Assembly (NCBI GenBank): GCA_030549775.1
Contig: CM060173.1
Location: 36,714,610-36,778,609, forward strand
DNA length: 64,000 bases
From: Tamarix chinensis
Lineage: Eukaryota; Streptophyta; Magnoliopsida; Caryophyllales; Tamaricaceae
Direction: 5' to 3'
Shown: piece by piece, positions 1 to 12,004 of the stretch
Position numbering within the stretch: the stretch's first letter is position 1
How the letters are laid out: each line of letters begins with the position of its first letter
Notes under the pieces: generated by a model
The model's input: the letters and a program-made list of their open reading frames with translations, nothing else
Databases searched by the model: none
What the model was told of the DNA's origin: nothing
Translations under genes and position numbers: made by a program

Positions 1-1067
1 TAAGATACTAATTACTTAAAGAGTAAGATTGTTGAGCCGGGCCCAGACAGATCCACCGGCATAATAGTGGCCAGGTGTCGGGGTGCCCTGAAGACCGATC
101 CACCGGCATATAATAGTGGTTAGGTGCGTTCTACCCTATAAGTGACCGATCCACCGGCTATAATAGTGGGGGATCCCAAGCTCAACAAACCAAATAGTAT
201 GTTGTAAATGAATCATGGGAAAGCTACTATATACTTACAGTGAAACACCATGAGAGTCGGAGCCAGACCGATCCACCGGCATAATAGTGGCCAGGAGCGT
301 TGTGCCCTAGAGACCGATCCACCGGCATATAATAGTGGTTAGGTATGTTCTGCCCTATAAGTGACCAATCCACCGGCTATAATAGTGGGGCTCCCGTTCT
401 CGCATGGATTAATAAAGTTTATGGCGTGAAATGATTGTAATTATTAGAGTTATGAAAGGAAGAAGTCTGATTGGACCATAACCATCCTGCATCATCTATA
501 TTATTACATGTTGCCTATGCGATTGTGCTATGTGTGTTATGTGGTATGATTGTATACTTGGCCTTAGCGCACTCACTACCTTACTTAGTATTGGACCCGT
601 ACTGATACTACCTTAATTGAATGGGTCTTGTGATGATCCACCGATGGTGGGGAGCAGACCTCCTATGCAGGTTTATGATCGGGTACTATTTTGGGGTGGA
701 AGGCTTGACTTGAGTGAGTAGGCAATCCGGATATTGATCCTTCGGGACTTCTTTTATTTAGCTATTTTTTGTACTACGCTTCATGTTTTGAAATCGTACT
801 ATTAAGTTGTACTCCTAAACCGTATTCTAAATACTAATTGACTTATGTTTCGTTAATGATTTATGTCAAATGTCGACTCATGTTTTAATATTTTGCACTT
901 GATGTTGTTTGGTTTTAGCCTTAGCACTTAGTACTGGAGTGGTAGAAGTGTACCGGTCTGGTACTAAGTGTGGCGGTAACGCCCCCGAGTTTACAATTTT
1001 ATCTTTCGCTTCCGCTAAACCTTTTGATTTAAACGAAATTTTTCAGTAGTAAATTTGGGGGTGTTAC
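1..1067 (+). mobile_element. Family S LTR, copy S1 (3' part only)
   Basis: This is the 3' portion of a giant long terminal repeat whose 5' part lies outside the window. It ends in the family terminus GGGGTGTTACA at 1067. It carries two clusters of the hairpin module (from 53 and from about 271) and, near its end, the block with paired tagtactgg/ggtactaag motifs seen in S3, S4, S5 and S6. The sequence directly after 1067 matches an internal part of the same LTR family (compare 30133 onward in S5), so S1 appears to be inserted into another LTR, S2. No primer-binding site or coding sequence follows, which fits a solo LTR. Its dyad near 576-600 is decayed. The family affiliation (Ty3/gypsy, perhaps Tekay-like or Ogre-like) is inference from LTR length and terminal sequence. 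Confidence 0.75.
53..390 (+). repeat. Two clusters of hairpin modules in S1
   Basis: Three units at 53-70, 100-119 and 151-169 carry the core CCACCGGCTATAATAGTGG or close variants. Three more follow from about 271, 319 and 371. Unit spacing is 47-54 bp. Between cores are short sequences of the form CAGG...CCTG or TAGG...CCTA that can also pair. The same two-cluster arrangement occurs in S3, S5, S6 and S7. Confidence 0.85.
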
Positions 1068-1189
1068 AGCCGTGCACCACCGCCAGTGCCACCTATCCTC
1101 ACCTGCCTAAGGTTGAACCCTAGACCCTCTCAACAGTTTTCCCTATTTTTACAAGCCTTAAATTATTTTATTTCATTTATTATAATATA

Positions 1190-1483
1190 AATCCTATTAT
1201 TATTATTATTATTATTTCCATTTTTGATATAAATTATTATTTTTATTAATATTAATGTTTTTATTATTATTATGTTGAAGGCTGAATCCCTATTGTAATT
1301 TTTAATTTGATTTTAGCACTATTACCCTTATTATTTCTATTATTACTATTATGAATATTAATATGTTATAAGTATAATTATTATTATTATTTCCTATTTC
1401 AAATTTCTATTATTCTTATTCCATTATTATTAATACAACTATTTTACCATTACTGTTGTTAATAATGTTATTATTGTTATTGT

Positions 1484-1517
<34 letters not shown>

Positions 1518-2100
1518 GTTGTTATTATTATTACTATTATTATTATTACTATCATTATTTTTTTTAAGTGTTAGTATTATTATTTTATATAGGGTCGGAA
1601 CCCTATTGTGCTTATTTTAAATTTTAGTAGTAGTATTATAAATATCATGTCTTAGTATTATTAGGGTTATTAGTATTTTTATTATTATTAGTATTTATTC
1701 TTATTAATGGTATTATTATTTATTAATTTATTATTACTCAATGTAGGGTGGAAACCCTACTTCTTTTTATCTTCAAATATTATCCTTACTATTATTACCA
1801 TGATGATTATTATTATTATTACAATATTATTATGGTTTTTATTATTATGATGATTATTATTATTATTATTTCATCACTATTATTATTACTAAATTTGATT
1901 ATTTATTTTACTAATATTATTGGTATTAGTATTATTTTAGTAAAGGGGATGAAGCCCTTATTTCACTATGTTTTTGAGTAATGCCCTTTTTATTATTATT
2001 GTTACTATTTTGATATTATTTTTGGTATTTTTTCTATTATTATTTTAATATTTTATCAAAAGCCTAGTCTTATATTAAGTTAGTTATTAATAGTATTTTT
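1190..2100 (+). repeat. TTA/GTT-rich microsatellite belt in S2
   Basis: This is long, imperfect low-complexity sequence dominated by ATT/TTA and, near 1480-1521, GTT trinucleotides. A 77-codon open frame at 1748-1981 is composition-driven and is not called as a gene. The same belt occupies the equivalent place in S5, S4 and S6. Confidence 0.85.
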
Positions 2101-2904
2101 GATAGGAGGGAGTCTAATTTTAGCTTTTCCCTTATTATTAGTAAAACTAGTCAAAGCCCTAAGGAGGCGTAGGAGCGTGCTCCAAGACCGGTGTCATTTT
2201 AGATAAGGGGTGCTAAGGCCTTTTATGTACTTATATGCATTATGTGCTTCGCATGCTATGTATCATATGTTTATTGTTGTAATTGTTTTGTATATGGTAT
2301 GACGTGGAGTTCAAGCATGTTCTGGTATTGTTATATGACATGTGTATTATTTATATATGATGATATGTGTTGTGACCCTGTAAGGCATGCATATGAGTGT
2401 GTTGGTGTGGTTTGTGTAGGAGAAAGGATGAAAAAGGATGATGGGAAAATAGGTTGACCAAGGGAGGTGAGTTGACCTAATTATTTTAATGATTCATGAG
2501 TGGAAGAATAAAATGGAGAATTTTAGGGTTTCGTGTGGAAAAATCTAATTTATGATTTTTATGATTTTGTGTGGGGGAGTTTAATTTATGGTTTTGTATG
2601 AAAGAATCTAATTTATGGTTTGGATGATTTTGTATGGGAGAATGTAATATATGATTTTATATGGGACAATCTAATTTATGGTTTATATGGGAGATTCTAA
2701 TTTATGATTTTATGTGGAAGAATCTAACTTATAGTCTTGTATAGGAGAATCTAATTTGTGGTTATGAATGGGAGAATCTAATCAAATGTATTATATGGAA
2801 AAATCTTTTGGTTTTCTATGGTTTGAATCTACGATTTGGCATGGATGGATCTTTGGTTTTGTGTGGATTGATTTTAGGGTTTTGTATGACGGAATCTAGG
2901 GTTT

Positions 2905-3104
2905 GCATGGTGGTATTAATGGTTGTATGGTGGTATTAGGGTTGCATGGTGGTATTAATGGTTGTATGGTGGTATTAGGGTTGCATGGTGGTATTAATGG
3001 TTATATGGTGGTATTAGGGTTTGTATGGTGGTATTAATGGTTGTATGGTGGTATTAGGGTTTGCATGGTGGTATTAGGGTTTGTATGGTGGTATTAATGG
3101 TTGT
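2905..3104 (+). repeat. 19/20-bp minisatellite in S2
   Basis: Tandem units alternate between GGTGGTATTAGGGTTGCAT (19 bp) and a 20-bp form ending in ATGGTTGTAT. Related arrays are in S5 (about 31745-31990) and in S6 on the opposite strand (about 38170-38440). Confidence 0.8.
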
Positions 3105-3113
3105 ATATAAACC

Positions 3114-4905
3114 CTGCCAAGAGCAACTGGTGCGTTAAACTTCAACTGATTAGGCTTTACGATAAGCCTTCTTATGGGAACAAAAAGGAAGCATACAGCT
3201 TAGAATGTGTATTTCATGACAATGAGGTAAGTTGGCAGGCAAATTTTATGTTATTTATTTCATTAGTATTTTGAAATATATAAATAAATCTGATAATTTA
3301 TGTTGCTTGAATAAAACAGGAAAACATAATTCATGCTTCAATTAGGAAATCTCATATTCCACAATATAAAGAAAAACTCATTGAAGGAGAGCTCTACCAT
3401 GTCAAGAATTTCATAGTGGCAGATAACCAAATGAAAATAAAAACTACTGGATTCAAATATGTGATCTACTTCAACAATTTTACACAATGTAATTTGTCAA
3501 AAAATATAGAAGTATTTCCAATTGTACTATTCAAGTTTGTAGCATTTGAAGAACTATCTACAAGGTCACCAACATGTCTTACAGGTACCATATTCATTTT
3601 TATAATTTATATACTACTTACTGAATTGCTTTAACTATCGTACTAACAACTACTATGATGACAGACATTATTGGAAGAGTTTGCATAGTACACACATTAA
3701 GAGAGAAGGAAGTTTATGGCCAAGTCACAAAATACATGGATTTTGTGCTGGAGGATGAAAAGTAAGACAAGTGTATATGAATGCTTGGACATTGTTATGC
3801 TTTTTCCACAATCGTTAATATCAAGTATTTACTTACACAATTTTTCAGAGAAAACATAGTACATTGCACACTTTGGGGAGATTATGCTACAAAACTAAGT
3901 GAATATGTTTCACAGTCAAATCCAAACCAGCTTATTATTATTCTCCAATTTTGTCGAATCAGCAAGTTTAATGGTAAAATAGATATTTATTTTGTTAGAA
4001 ATTTTACATTATTAAATTAACATTAACTACACTTAATACTTGCAGATGAAGTAAGGATATCAAACACTTGGAATGTCACAAAACTAATTCTTGATACTAC
4101 AATGGATGAGATTAGAGACTTCGAAAAGAGGAAAATATCATTCAACACTTCTGCACATTAATTACTTTCACAACAATGAAATATGAAAACTAAACATAAT
4201 TACCTTTGTACAAATTACCTGAATGTGAATCTTCACAGATCACAGTTTGCGAAGAGAGGCAATCATTATCTTCACAAACAATAATAGAGGAGCTAGCAAG
4301 CGAGAGATCTATTTTCAAAACAGTTGAACAAATTCAAGAGAATGAGGTAATATTAATTTTCTTTAATACATATAATAGATGTTTCATTACTAACAAAAAT
4401 ATTGAATTTTGGTTTAGGTGGGAAATTTTTGGATCAATGTCAGGGTTGGAGGAATTGAAGCAGTAGGAGAGTGGTTTTATGTAGCATGTAAGAAATGCCT
4501 AAAGAAACTCAAGACTATTGGAGACTCTTTTTATTGTGAAAAGTGTATGAAAAATGATAAAGGAAGTCTTAGATACATGCTACAAATTAGAGTTGTTGAC
4601 GGAACAGGAAATATTCCACTACTTCTATGGGATAGGGAATGTACACAAATTATTAGTAAATCAGCTCAACAACTTAGGGAAAGCAATGCAAAGGTAAGTC
4701 CTAATTTAATATGATATAAATTTTATGGTTTTAGTTTATGCACACTATTTTATTCACATTTTAAAGTTTGCACAGGAAGATGTTGAATATACAAAGCTTC
4801 CAACAGATTTGGAAAAACTCATAGATGTGAAGGCTCTTTTCTTAGTCCAAGTGAGGGAGAAACAATTGGGAGCATATTCAATTATAAAGCTAAGTGTGGA
4901 CGAAG
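3114..4905 (+). pseudogene. RPA70/RPA1-like single-strand DNA-binding protein, truncated at both ends
   Basis: This fragment resembles the large subunit of replication protein A, which binds single-stranded DNA through OB folds. It has seven or more exon-like blocks with plausible GT/AG borders: about 3114-3226, 3320-3584, 3665-3761, 3849-3973, 4055-4126, 4200-4346, 4418-4692 and 4767-4905. Family-like stretches include YGNKKEAYSLECVFHD, SIRKSHIPQYKEKL, VHCTLWGDYA and, in the last OB fold, a zinc-ribbon pattern CKKC...CEKC followed by VVDGTGNIPLLLWD. The exons read without internal stops, but the first block lacks an N-terminus and the last runs into a 510-bp repeat. Plant Helitrons often carry such genes, so this is more likely a Helitron component than a captured host gene, though capture cannot be excluded. 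Exon borders are inferred by eye. Confidence 0.75.
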
Positions 4906-4926
4906 CTTTGGTTTTGTGTCGACTTT

Positions 4927-5945
4927 ATTGGCTTTATTTGTGTTGACTTTCAAAACTTACGAAAGGGACAAATAAAAATGCACATAGAAATAGAAGGAAC
5001 TATAGTTAAGAAATACGAAGAAATCTTCCTCGATAAAAAAAAAACTTCAGATCTATGTTAGTAACACAAATGATATAAACTTTAGCCTATTTTATCTTAG
5101 ATCTATTTTTGAACTCCCAAAAATAATAGATCTAAAAGCGGATCTTTGTTGGTTTTATTACATACTTTAGATGAAAGAACAGTTGGAAGTTAAATAATGA
5201 AAAAATGAAAGAACAAGTTTGAAAAATACAGATCCATGTTCGAATGCCCAGATTTGTTGGCTTTGTTTGTGTTGACTTTCAAAAACTTCTGAAAGCGACA
5301 TATACAATCTCATAAAGAAACAGAAGGAATTATACTTAATAAATACAAAAGATGAAATAATATATGCAAGGCTTTTAACAAAAAAAAAATTCAAGTACTC
5401 TGAAAAATACAGATATGAGTTCGAATACCCAGATTTGTTGGCTTTATTTGTGTCGACTTTCGAAACTTACGAAAGGGACAAATAAAAATGCACAGAGAAA
5501 TAGAAGGAACTATAGTTAAGAAATACGAAGAAATCTTCCTCGATAAAAAAAAACTTCAGATCTATGTTAGTAACACAAATGATATAAACTTTAGCCTATT
5601 TTATCTTAGATCTATTTTTGAACTCCCAAAAATAATAGATCTGAAAGCGGATCTTTTTTGGTTTTATTACATACTTTAGATGAAAGAACAGTTGGAAGTT
5701 AAATAATGAAAAAATGAAAGAACAAGTTTGAAAAATACAGATCCATGTTCAAATGCCCAGATTTGTTGGCTTTGTTTGTGTCGACTTTTAAAAACTTCTG
5801 AAAGCGACATATACAATCTCAGAAAGAAACAGAAGGAATTATACTTAAGAATTACGAAATAATATCTTCAACGTTACCATGTTTTATCTTAGATATGTCT
5901 CTTGCTTCCGAAAGGAACAGATCTGAAAAATATACCCAGATTTAA
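4927..5945 (+). repeat. Tandem duplication, about 510-bp unit
   Basis: Two head-to-tail copies are offset by 510 bp. For example, the stretch beginning cacatagaaatag at 4981 recurs as cacagagaaatag at 5491. Inside each unit a shorter motif, beginning ttggctttrtttgtg, also appears twice. The copies differ at scattered sites. It directly follows the broken 3' end of the RPA-like gene. No coding signal. Confidence 0.85.
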
Positions 5946-6441
5946 GTTAACATAAAAGATATACAAACCGACAACAATATATGTTCGAAAAATTTTGGAC
6001 GAAATTGAAAAATTACCTAAAATACCCAAATTTATCTATTTTGAGTGTTCTCTTTCGAAAGCAAAAGATACAACACTTGAAGAGAACCGGATGGGTATTT
6101 TAGGACTAGTAAACCATGAAATATGCACCCACCAGATCTAACTAAAAATAAGAAATTTTTGAAATCTGTACGCATAAACCCACAACATCGAACAGAAACC
6201 ATTCTGGGTATATAGTATAATCGACAGAAAAATCAAAAGTTGCACACTTTTGATTCGGCTTTTCTATAATACACAGAAATCACATATCTAATCTTCGCAA
6301 AGTAATTTTTTTTCGAAACATCATATAACTGGAACTTAAATTAAAGTATGAAATTAGAAGGGAAAGCATAGGAAATACAGATCTGGAGTGTAAGTTTCAA
6401 AAATTTCTTTCTTCATGAAAGATACAGAAAATTGGACAGAT

Positions 6442-6720
6442 TGAAGATGGGACAGATGAGAGAGTGGAGAGGAGAGAGGAGAGGGGAGAGAGTTGTGCCG
6501 CAGGGTGGGTTGGATAATTCTCTAGAAACCCTACCTGCTTTTAGTATTTGATGAAAGAAAGTTACATAACGAATGGTGCAGATTGAAGATAGGAGAGAGG
6601 AGAGAGTAGAAAGGAGAGAGGAGAGAGCTGCGCCACAGATGGGTTGGAGAATTCTCCAGAAACCCTACCTGCTTTTTATTATGTGATGATAGAACGTTAC
6701 AAAACGAACGGTGTAGATTA
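6442..6720 (+). repeat. Tandem duplication, about 141-bp unit
   Basis: Two copies start at about 6442 and 6583 with tgaagat. Each holds a GA-rich stretch (gagaggagag), then gggttgga and aaccctacctgctttt. They are diverged but clearly related. Confidence 0.75.
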
Positions 6721-6959
6721 CAGTATCATTAATCGGACGGTTAGGGGAGGGTTATGAAAGTAGGGTTTTATTTATCCGTTGGCACGGTAGGCAATGGAAC
6801 GAAAGCGAGGGTGGGGATTAAATAAGTAAAACAGACGATTAGGATTAACCAGGAAAAAATGTACGATTAGATTAAGAAGGCTTATATTTTTTTAACATAA
6901 TTCCTTTATTTATTTTGATCCTTATAAACAATTTTTGAGATGCTTAAATTTTGCATATT

Positions 6960-9560
6960 TAATGCTTATAAGTTCATAATTAATTAATACATAGATAATT
7001 GTGAATAAAATAATATTCTAAAATTATATTGAGAGATATTTTTTAACAATAAATTTTTGAAACAAAAAAATTATATAATGATTTAAACAAATATAAAATT
7101 CCTACTTAAAAATGGAAAATTTTGTTTTGATGAGAGTATAACTAATTAAATAATAGTATGTTAATCTTTTTGGAGAAGATTAAATTGCTATTATTGTTTA
7201 AATTATAAATTAAGAACATATTGTTCATGATCAATTACTATGAGAATTCAAAAAAAATTAATGAAACACTAAAAAATTCCTATTCAATATTAGGAGATAT
7301 CATAATTAATTAATACATAAATAATTGACAATATTAATAATATTGTTCTTAGGGAAAGACTAAAAATTCTAATAATTATTAGGAGATATTATAATGAATT
7401 AATACATACATAATTGACAATAAAATAATATTATGAAATTTTATTTAAAATTATCTATTCACACTATTTTATTGAAATGAAAAAATTATATAATTGTTTA
7501 AACAAATATAAACTTGCTACTTAAAATTGGAAAAATTTGTTCTCATGAAAGTATAACTATTTGAATATACTTGCTTAATATTAGTATGAAATATTTAATT
7601 CGTTATAAAGTATATTAATCTATTTTAAGAACACTAAATTGTTATTATTGTTTACATTATAAATTACAAACATATTTTTGTTTATCAAGTACTACAAGAG
7701 TTTTTAAAAATTGTTATTAGGGAAAGACTAAAAATCCTATTAATTATTAGGAGATATCATAATGATTTAATGCATAAATAATTGACAAAAAAAATAATAT
7801 TCTATAAATTTAAACAAACATATATATTGACATTAATTTTTTGAAATAAAAAAGTTATATAATGATTTTAAGAAATATAAACCTCCTACTTAAAATTGGA
7901 AATTTTTGTCTTTATGAAACTATAACTATTTGAATATAGTTGCTTAATATTAGTATGAAATATTTAAATCGTTATAAAGTATATTAATATATTTTAAGAA
8001 GACTAAATTGTTATTATTGTTTACATTATAAATTATAAGCATATTTTTGTTTATCCATTACTACGAGAGTTTAAAAAAATTATCCTTAGGGAAAGATTGA
8101 AAATCCTATTAATTATTAGGAGATATCATAATAAATGAATACATACGTAATTGACAATTAAATAATATTCTAAAATTTTATTCAAAAATATATATTCACA
8201 TTATTTTTTTGAAGTGGAAAAATTATATAATGCTTTAAACAAATATAAACTTGCTACTTAAAATTGGAAAATTTTGTTCTCATGAAAGTATAACTATTTG
8301 AATATACTTGCTTAATATTAGTATGAAATATTTAATTCATTATAAAGTATATTAATCTATTTTAAGAACACTTAATTCTTATTATTGTTTACATTATAAA
8401 TTACAAACATATTTTTTGTTATCAATTACTACAAGAGTTTTTAAAAATTGTTATTAGGGAAAGACTAAAAATCCTATTAATTATTAGGAGATATCATAAT
8501 GATTTAATGCATAAATAATTGAAAAAAAAATAATATTCTATAAATTTAAACAAACATATATATTGACATTAATTTTTTGAAATAAAAAAGTTATATAATG
8601 ATTTTAAGAAATATAAACTTCCTACTTAAAATTGGAAAATTTTCTTTTCATTAAAGTATAACTATTTGAATATAGTTCCTTAATATTAGTATGAAATATT
8701 TAATTCGTTATAAAGTATATTAATCTATTTTAAGAAGACTAAATTGTTATTATTGTTTACATTATAAATTATAAGCATATTTTTGTTTATCCATTACTAC
8801 GAGAGTTTAAAAAAATTGTCATTAGGGAAAGACTGAAAATCCTATTAATTATTAGGAGATATCATATTGAATGAATACATACGTAATTGACAATTAAATA
8901 ATATTCTAAAATTTTATTCAAAAATATATATTCACATTATTTTTTTGAAATGGAAAAATTATATAATGCTATAAACAAATATAAACTTTCTACTTAAAAT
9001 TGGAAAATTTTGTTTTCATTAAAGTATAACTATTTGAATATACTTGCTTAATATTAGTATGAAATATTTAATTCGTTATAAAGTATATTAATATATTTTA
9101 AGAACACTTAATTCTTATTATTGTTTACATTATAAATTACAAACATATTTTTGGTTATCAATTACTACAAGAGTTTTTAAAAATTGTTATTAGGGAAAGA
9201 CTAAAAATCCTATTAATTATTAGGAGATATCATAATGATTTAATACATACATAGTTGACAAAAAAATAATATTCTATAAATTTAAACAAACATATATATT
9301 GACATTAAATTTTTGAAATAAAAAAACTATATAATGATTTTAAGAAATATAAACTCCCTACTTAAAATTGGAAATTTTTGTCTTTATGAAGCTATAACTA
9401 TTTGAATATAGTTGCGTAATATTTTTATGAAATATTTAATTGGTTAAAAAGTATATTAATCTATTTTAACAAGACTAAATTATTATTATTGTTTACATTA
9501 TGAATTAACAACATATTGACAATAATATAATATTCTTTAAATTTTTGTAAATATATATAT
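6960..9560 (+). repeat. 368-bp tandem array with dimeric (737-bp) higher-order structure
   Basis: AT-rich array inside the Helitron, between its two gene regions. The marker aggagatat occurs at 7381, 7749, 8118, 8486, 8854 and 9222, with spacings of 368, 369, 368, 368 and 368 bp. Less complete copies precede it (marker at 7292, and a first part from about 6972). Copies alternate: those at 7749, 8486 and 9222 share taaatttaaacaaacat, while those at 8118 and 8854 share aaattttattcaaaaat. The recent amplifying unit was therefore a 737-bp dimer. No open frame of note. Confidence 0.88.
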
Positions 9561-9618
9561 TAACATTAATTTTTTGAATTGATAAATGATTGGTACAATT
9601 GTTATTTTTTTGTATGCA

Positions 9619-11963
9619 GGTAATTTAAATATGATTGGTACAAAATCGATCCCAGACGAAAATACACATACAAAATGTGCGTTCAATCCTTTTGAATCTC
9701 AGGGATTGTTATCTCCTCTTAGTGAAATCATAAATGGTAATAAGTTGTTTACATTTATTAGTGGCAGTTTAAAAATCATGTCTATAGTATTCAATTATAT
9801 TAACTATTTATTATTCCTTTCTTACAGCGGACACTCCTATAAACTCTATTTATAAACTAAACTATGATGATGATCAAATGAAATGGTTGTCAAGTATTGG
9901 GCCTTCAAATACTACAACCAATATATATTCAACATGCTATGCATCAAATGAAAGTGGTACTGTGAATTTATCATAATCATCAAAAATGACAAACTTTTCT
10001 ATCTGTTCTAAGAAGAATTATGGCGCCTCTATCGTAGGGCAACAATTGGAATTCGATGAAGGTTAGCATTCTCATTTTCCAATATGTGTAAACATTTATT
10101 ATTAATATTATTTTATAAGTTTATAATTATTTTCCTTACGTTGTAATTGTTATTTATATATCTATCGTAATTTACGTGTCAACAGATATTGAAATAGAAG
10201 AGAATAGTGGAACCGTATTATCTGGTATGCACTGATTAATATATTTTATACATGCATATGGAATATTACATTTCTCAAAAAGTCTCATATAAATTTATTT
10301 TTAATATAATAAACATAATAGGAGAACGATATAATTTTTTTAAATGTCTAATACTTTACGTCTTCACAGATGTTGAAATAGAACAAAACAGTGGAACACC
10401 ATCCGGTATACAACCAAAAATGTATTTGTACATAATTTTTTTATAATAAATCTTTCCAAATGTCTTATATTAATTTTATGATATGTGTAGATTATTTTGA
10501 TATTGGAGATGCAATATACACATGTGGATTTTGCAGTTTTCTTTTCTGGTATGAGGAAAGATTGTGTAAAAGTCGGTCATCTCGAAACCCGAAATATTCT
10601 TTATGCTGCATGCAAGGCAAAGTTCAACTCCCACCAATGAGAAATCATCCTAAAGTATTACATGATCTGTTATATTTACTTAATGATAGAAGCAAACACT
10701 TTCTCCAGAATATTCGATCATACAATAACATGTTCTATTTTACTTCCATGGGAGGAAAAGTTGATAGGAGTTTGAACAATGGAAGATCTCCTCCAATATT
10801 TAGACTTCATGGTCAAAATTATCATCTTATGGGAAGCTTATTGCCGAATGAAGGTTCAGTGCCTAAATTTGCTCAACTCTACATTTATGACACTGATAAT
10901 GAAGTTGAAAATAGAGTTCATTATGTTAGGTGAGTTACTTAAGAAGCTTTGGTATTTATTGAGTTATTTTATCATTTTTAAGTAATTTCTTCTAATTCCT
11001 TATTCCAACTGTATTGGTTATAGGGAAAGTGAAACCTTGAACAGCCTTCGTACATCTATTGTTTATGATTTGAAGACGATGCTTGATGAGAATAATGTGT
11101 TGGTTAAATCATTCAGAATGGTCAGAGAAAAAATTAAAAAAGATGGTTGTTTAGATGTGAAGTTGAAGTTGATTGGTAGGAGGAATGGGGATGGAAGAAG
11201 GTATAATCTACCTACGGCTTCAGAAATTGTTGGATTAATTGTTGGGGACTTTGATGCATCATTAGGTGATAGGGATATCTTGGTTGAAACGAAAACAGGA
11301 ATGCAGAAACGCATTAACCAACTACATGCTTCATATCTTGGATTACAATATCATATATTGTTTCCTTATGGTGAAGATGGCTATAGAGAAGACATTCTGT
11401 TAACGTTGAATGGGGGAATGAAGTAGGGTGGCCAGAAGTATGTTAGTTTAACAGAGTATTTTTCATATCGTTTGCATGAAAGGAGTTCGGAGTTATCATT
11501 TATATTTTCTTCCATGAGACTACTTCAACAATTTATTGTTGACGCATATACCATGGTTGAATCTTCAAGATTGACTTACATTAAGTTACATCAAAAACAT
11601 ATGCGGTGTGAATTATATAGTGGACTAACAGATGCAATTTTAAGGGGTGAGACCGATCCATCAACGTAAGGAAAACGAGTTATATTACCGTCATCATTCA
11701 CAGGTGGTGCTTGATATATGATTCAAAACTATCAAGACACCATGGCAATTTGTAGATGGGTTGGTTATCCAGATCTTTTTATTACATTTACTTGCAATCC
11801 CAAATGGCCAGAAATAGTTCGTTTTGTTGAAAAAAGAAGCCTCAAAGCTGATGATCGTCCGGATATTATTTGTCGTGTTTTTAAAATGAAGTTGGATTAT
11901 CTCATCAAAGATCTTCGCAGTAACAAGATCTTTGGAACGGTTAAATCAAGTACTATTTCATAG

Positions 11964-12004
<41 letters not shown>

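Larger units (their letters stand above)
1068..3104 (+). mobile_element. Family S LTR, copy S2 (internal fragment)
   Basis: This fragment begins mid-LTR, matching S5 from about 30133. It continues through the TTA/GTT-rich microsatellite belt, the conserved GGAGCGTGCTCC block (2172-2183), and two minisatellites, one based on about 27 bp (2500-2800) and one of 19/20 bp (2905-3104). It stops abruptly where the RPA-like Helitron sequence begins, roughly 3.5 kb into a 5.1-kb LTR if measured on S5. The missing 5' part would lie left of S1, outside the window. The missing 3' part is not found after the Helitron's 3' end, so the junction at about 3104 reflects a deletion or rearrangement rather than a clean insertion. 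Confidence 0.7.

Noticed and set aside
53..390. CRISPR-like array of 19-bp repeats with 30-35-bp spacers
   Set aside because: The spacers are homologous to each other and to those in other LTR copies, the repeats vary, there are no cas genes, and the context is a plant retrotransposon LTR.
2905..3104. Interstitial telomeric repeat (TTAGGG words)
   Set aside because: TTAGGG occurs within a 19/20-bp unit, not as a TTTAGGG tandem run as in most plants.
11063..11314. Minus-strand 83-codon frame
   Set aside because: It is antisense to a well-supported RepHel exon.
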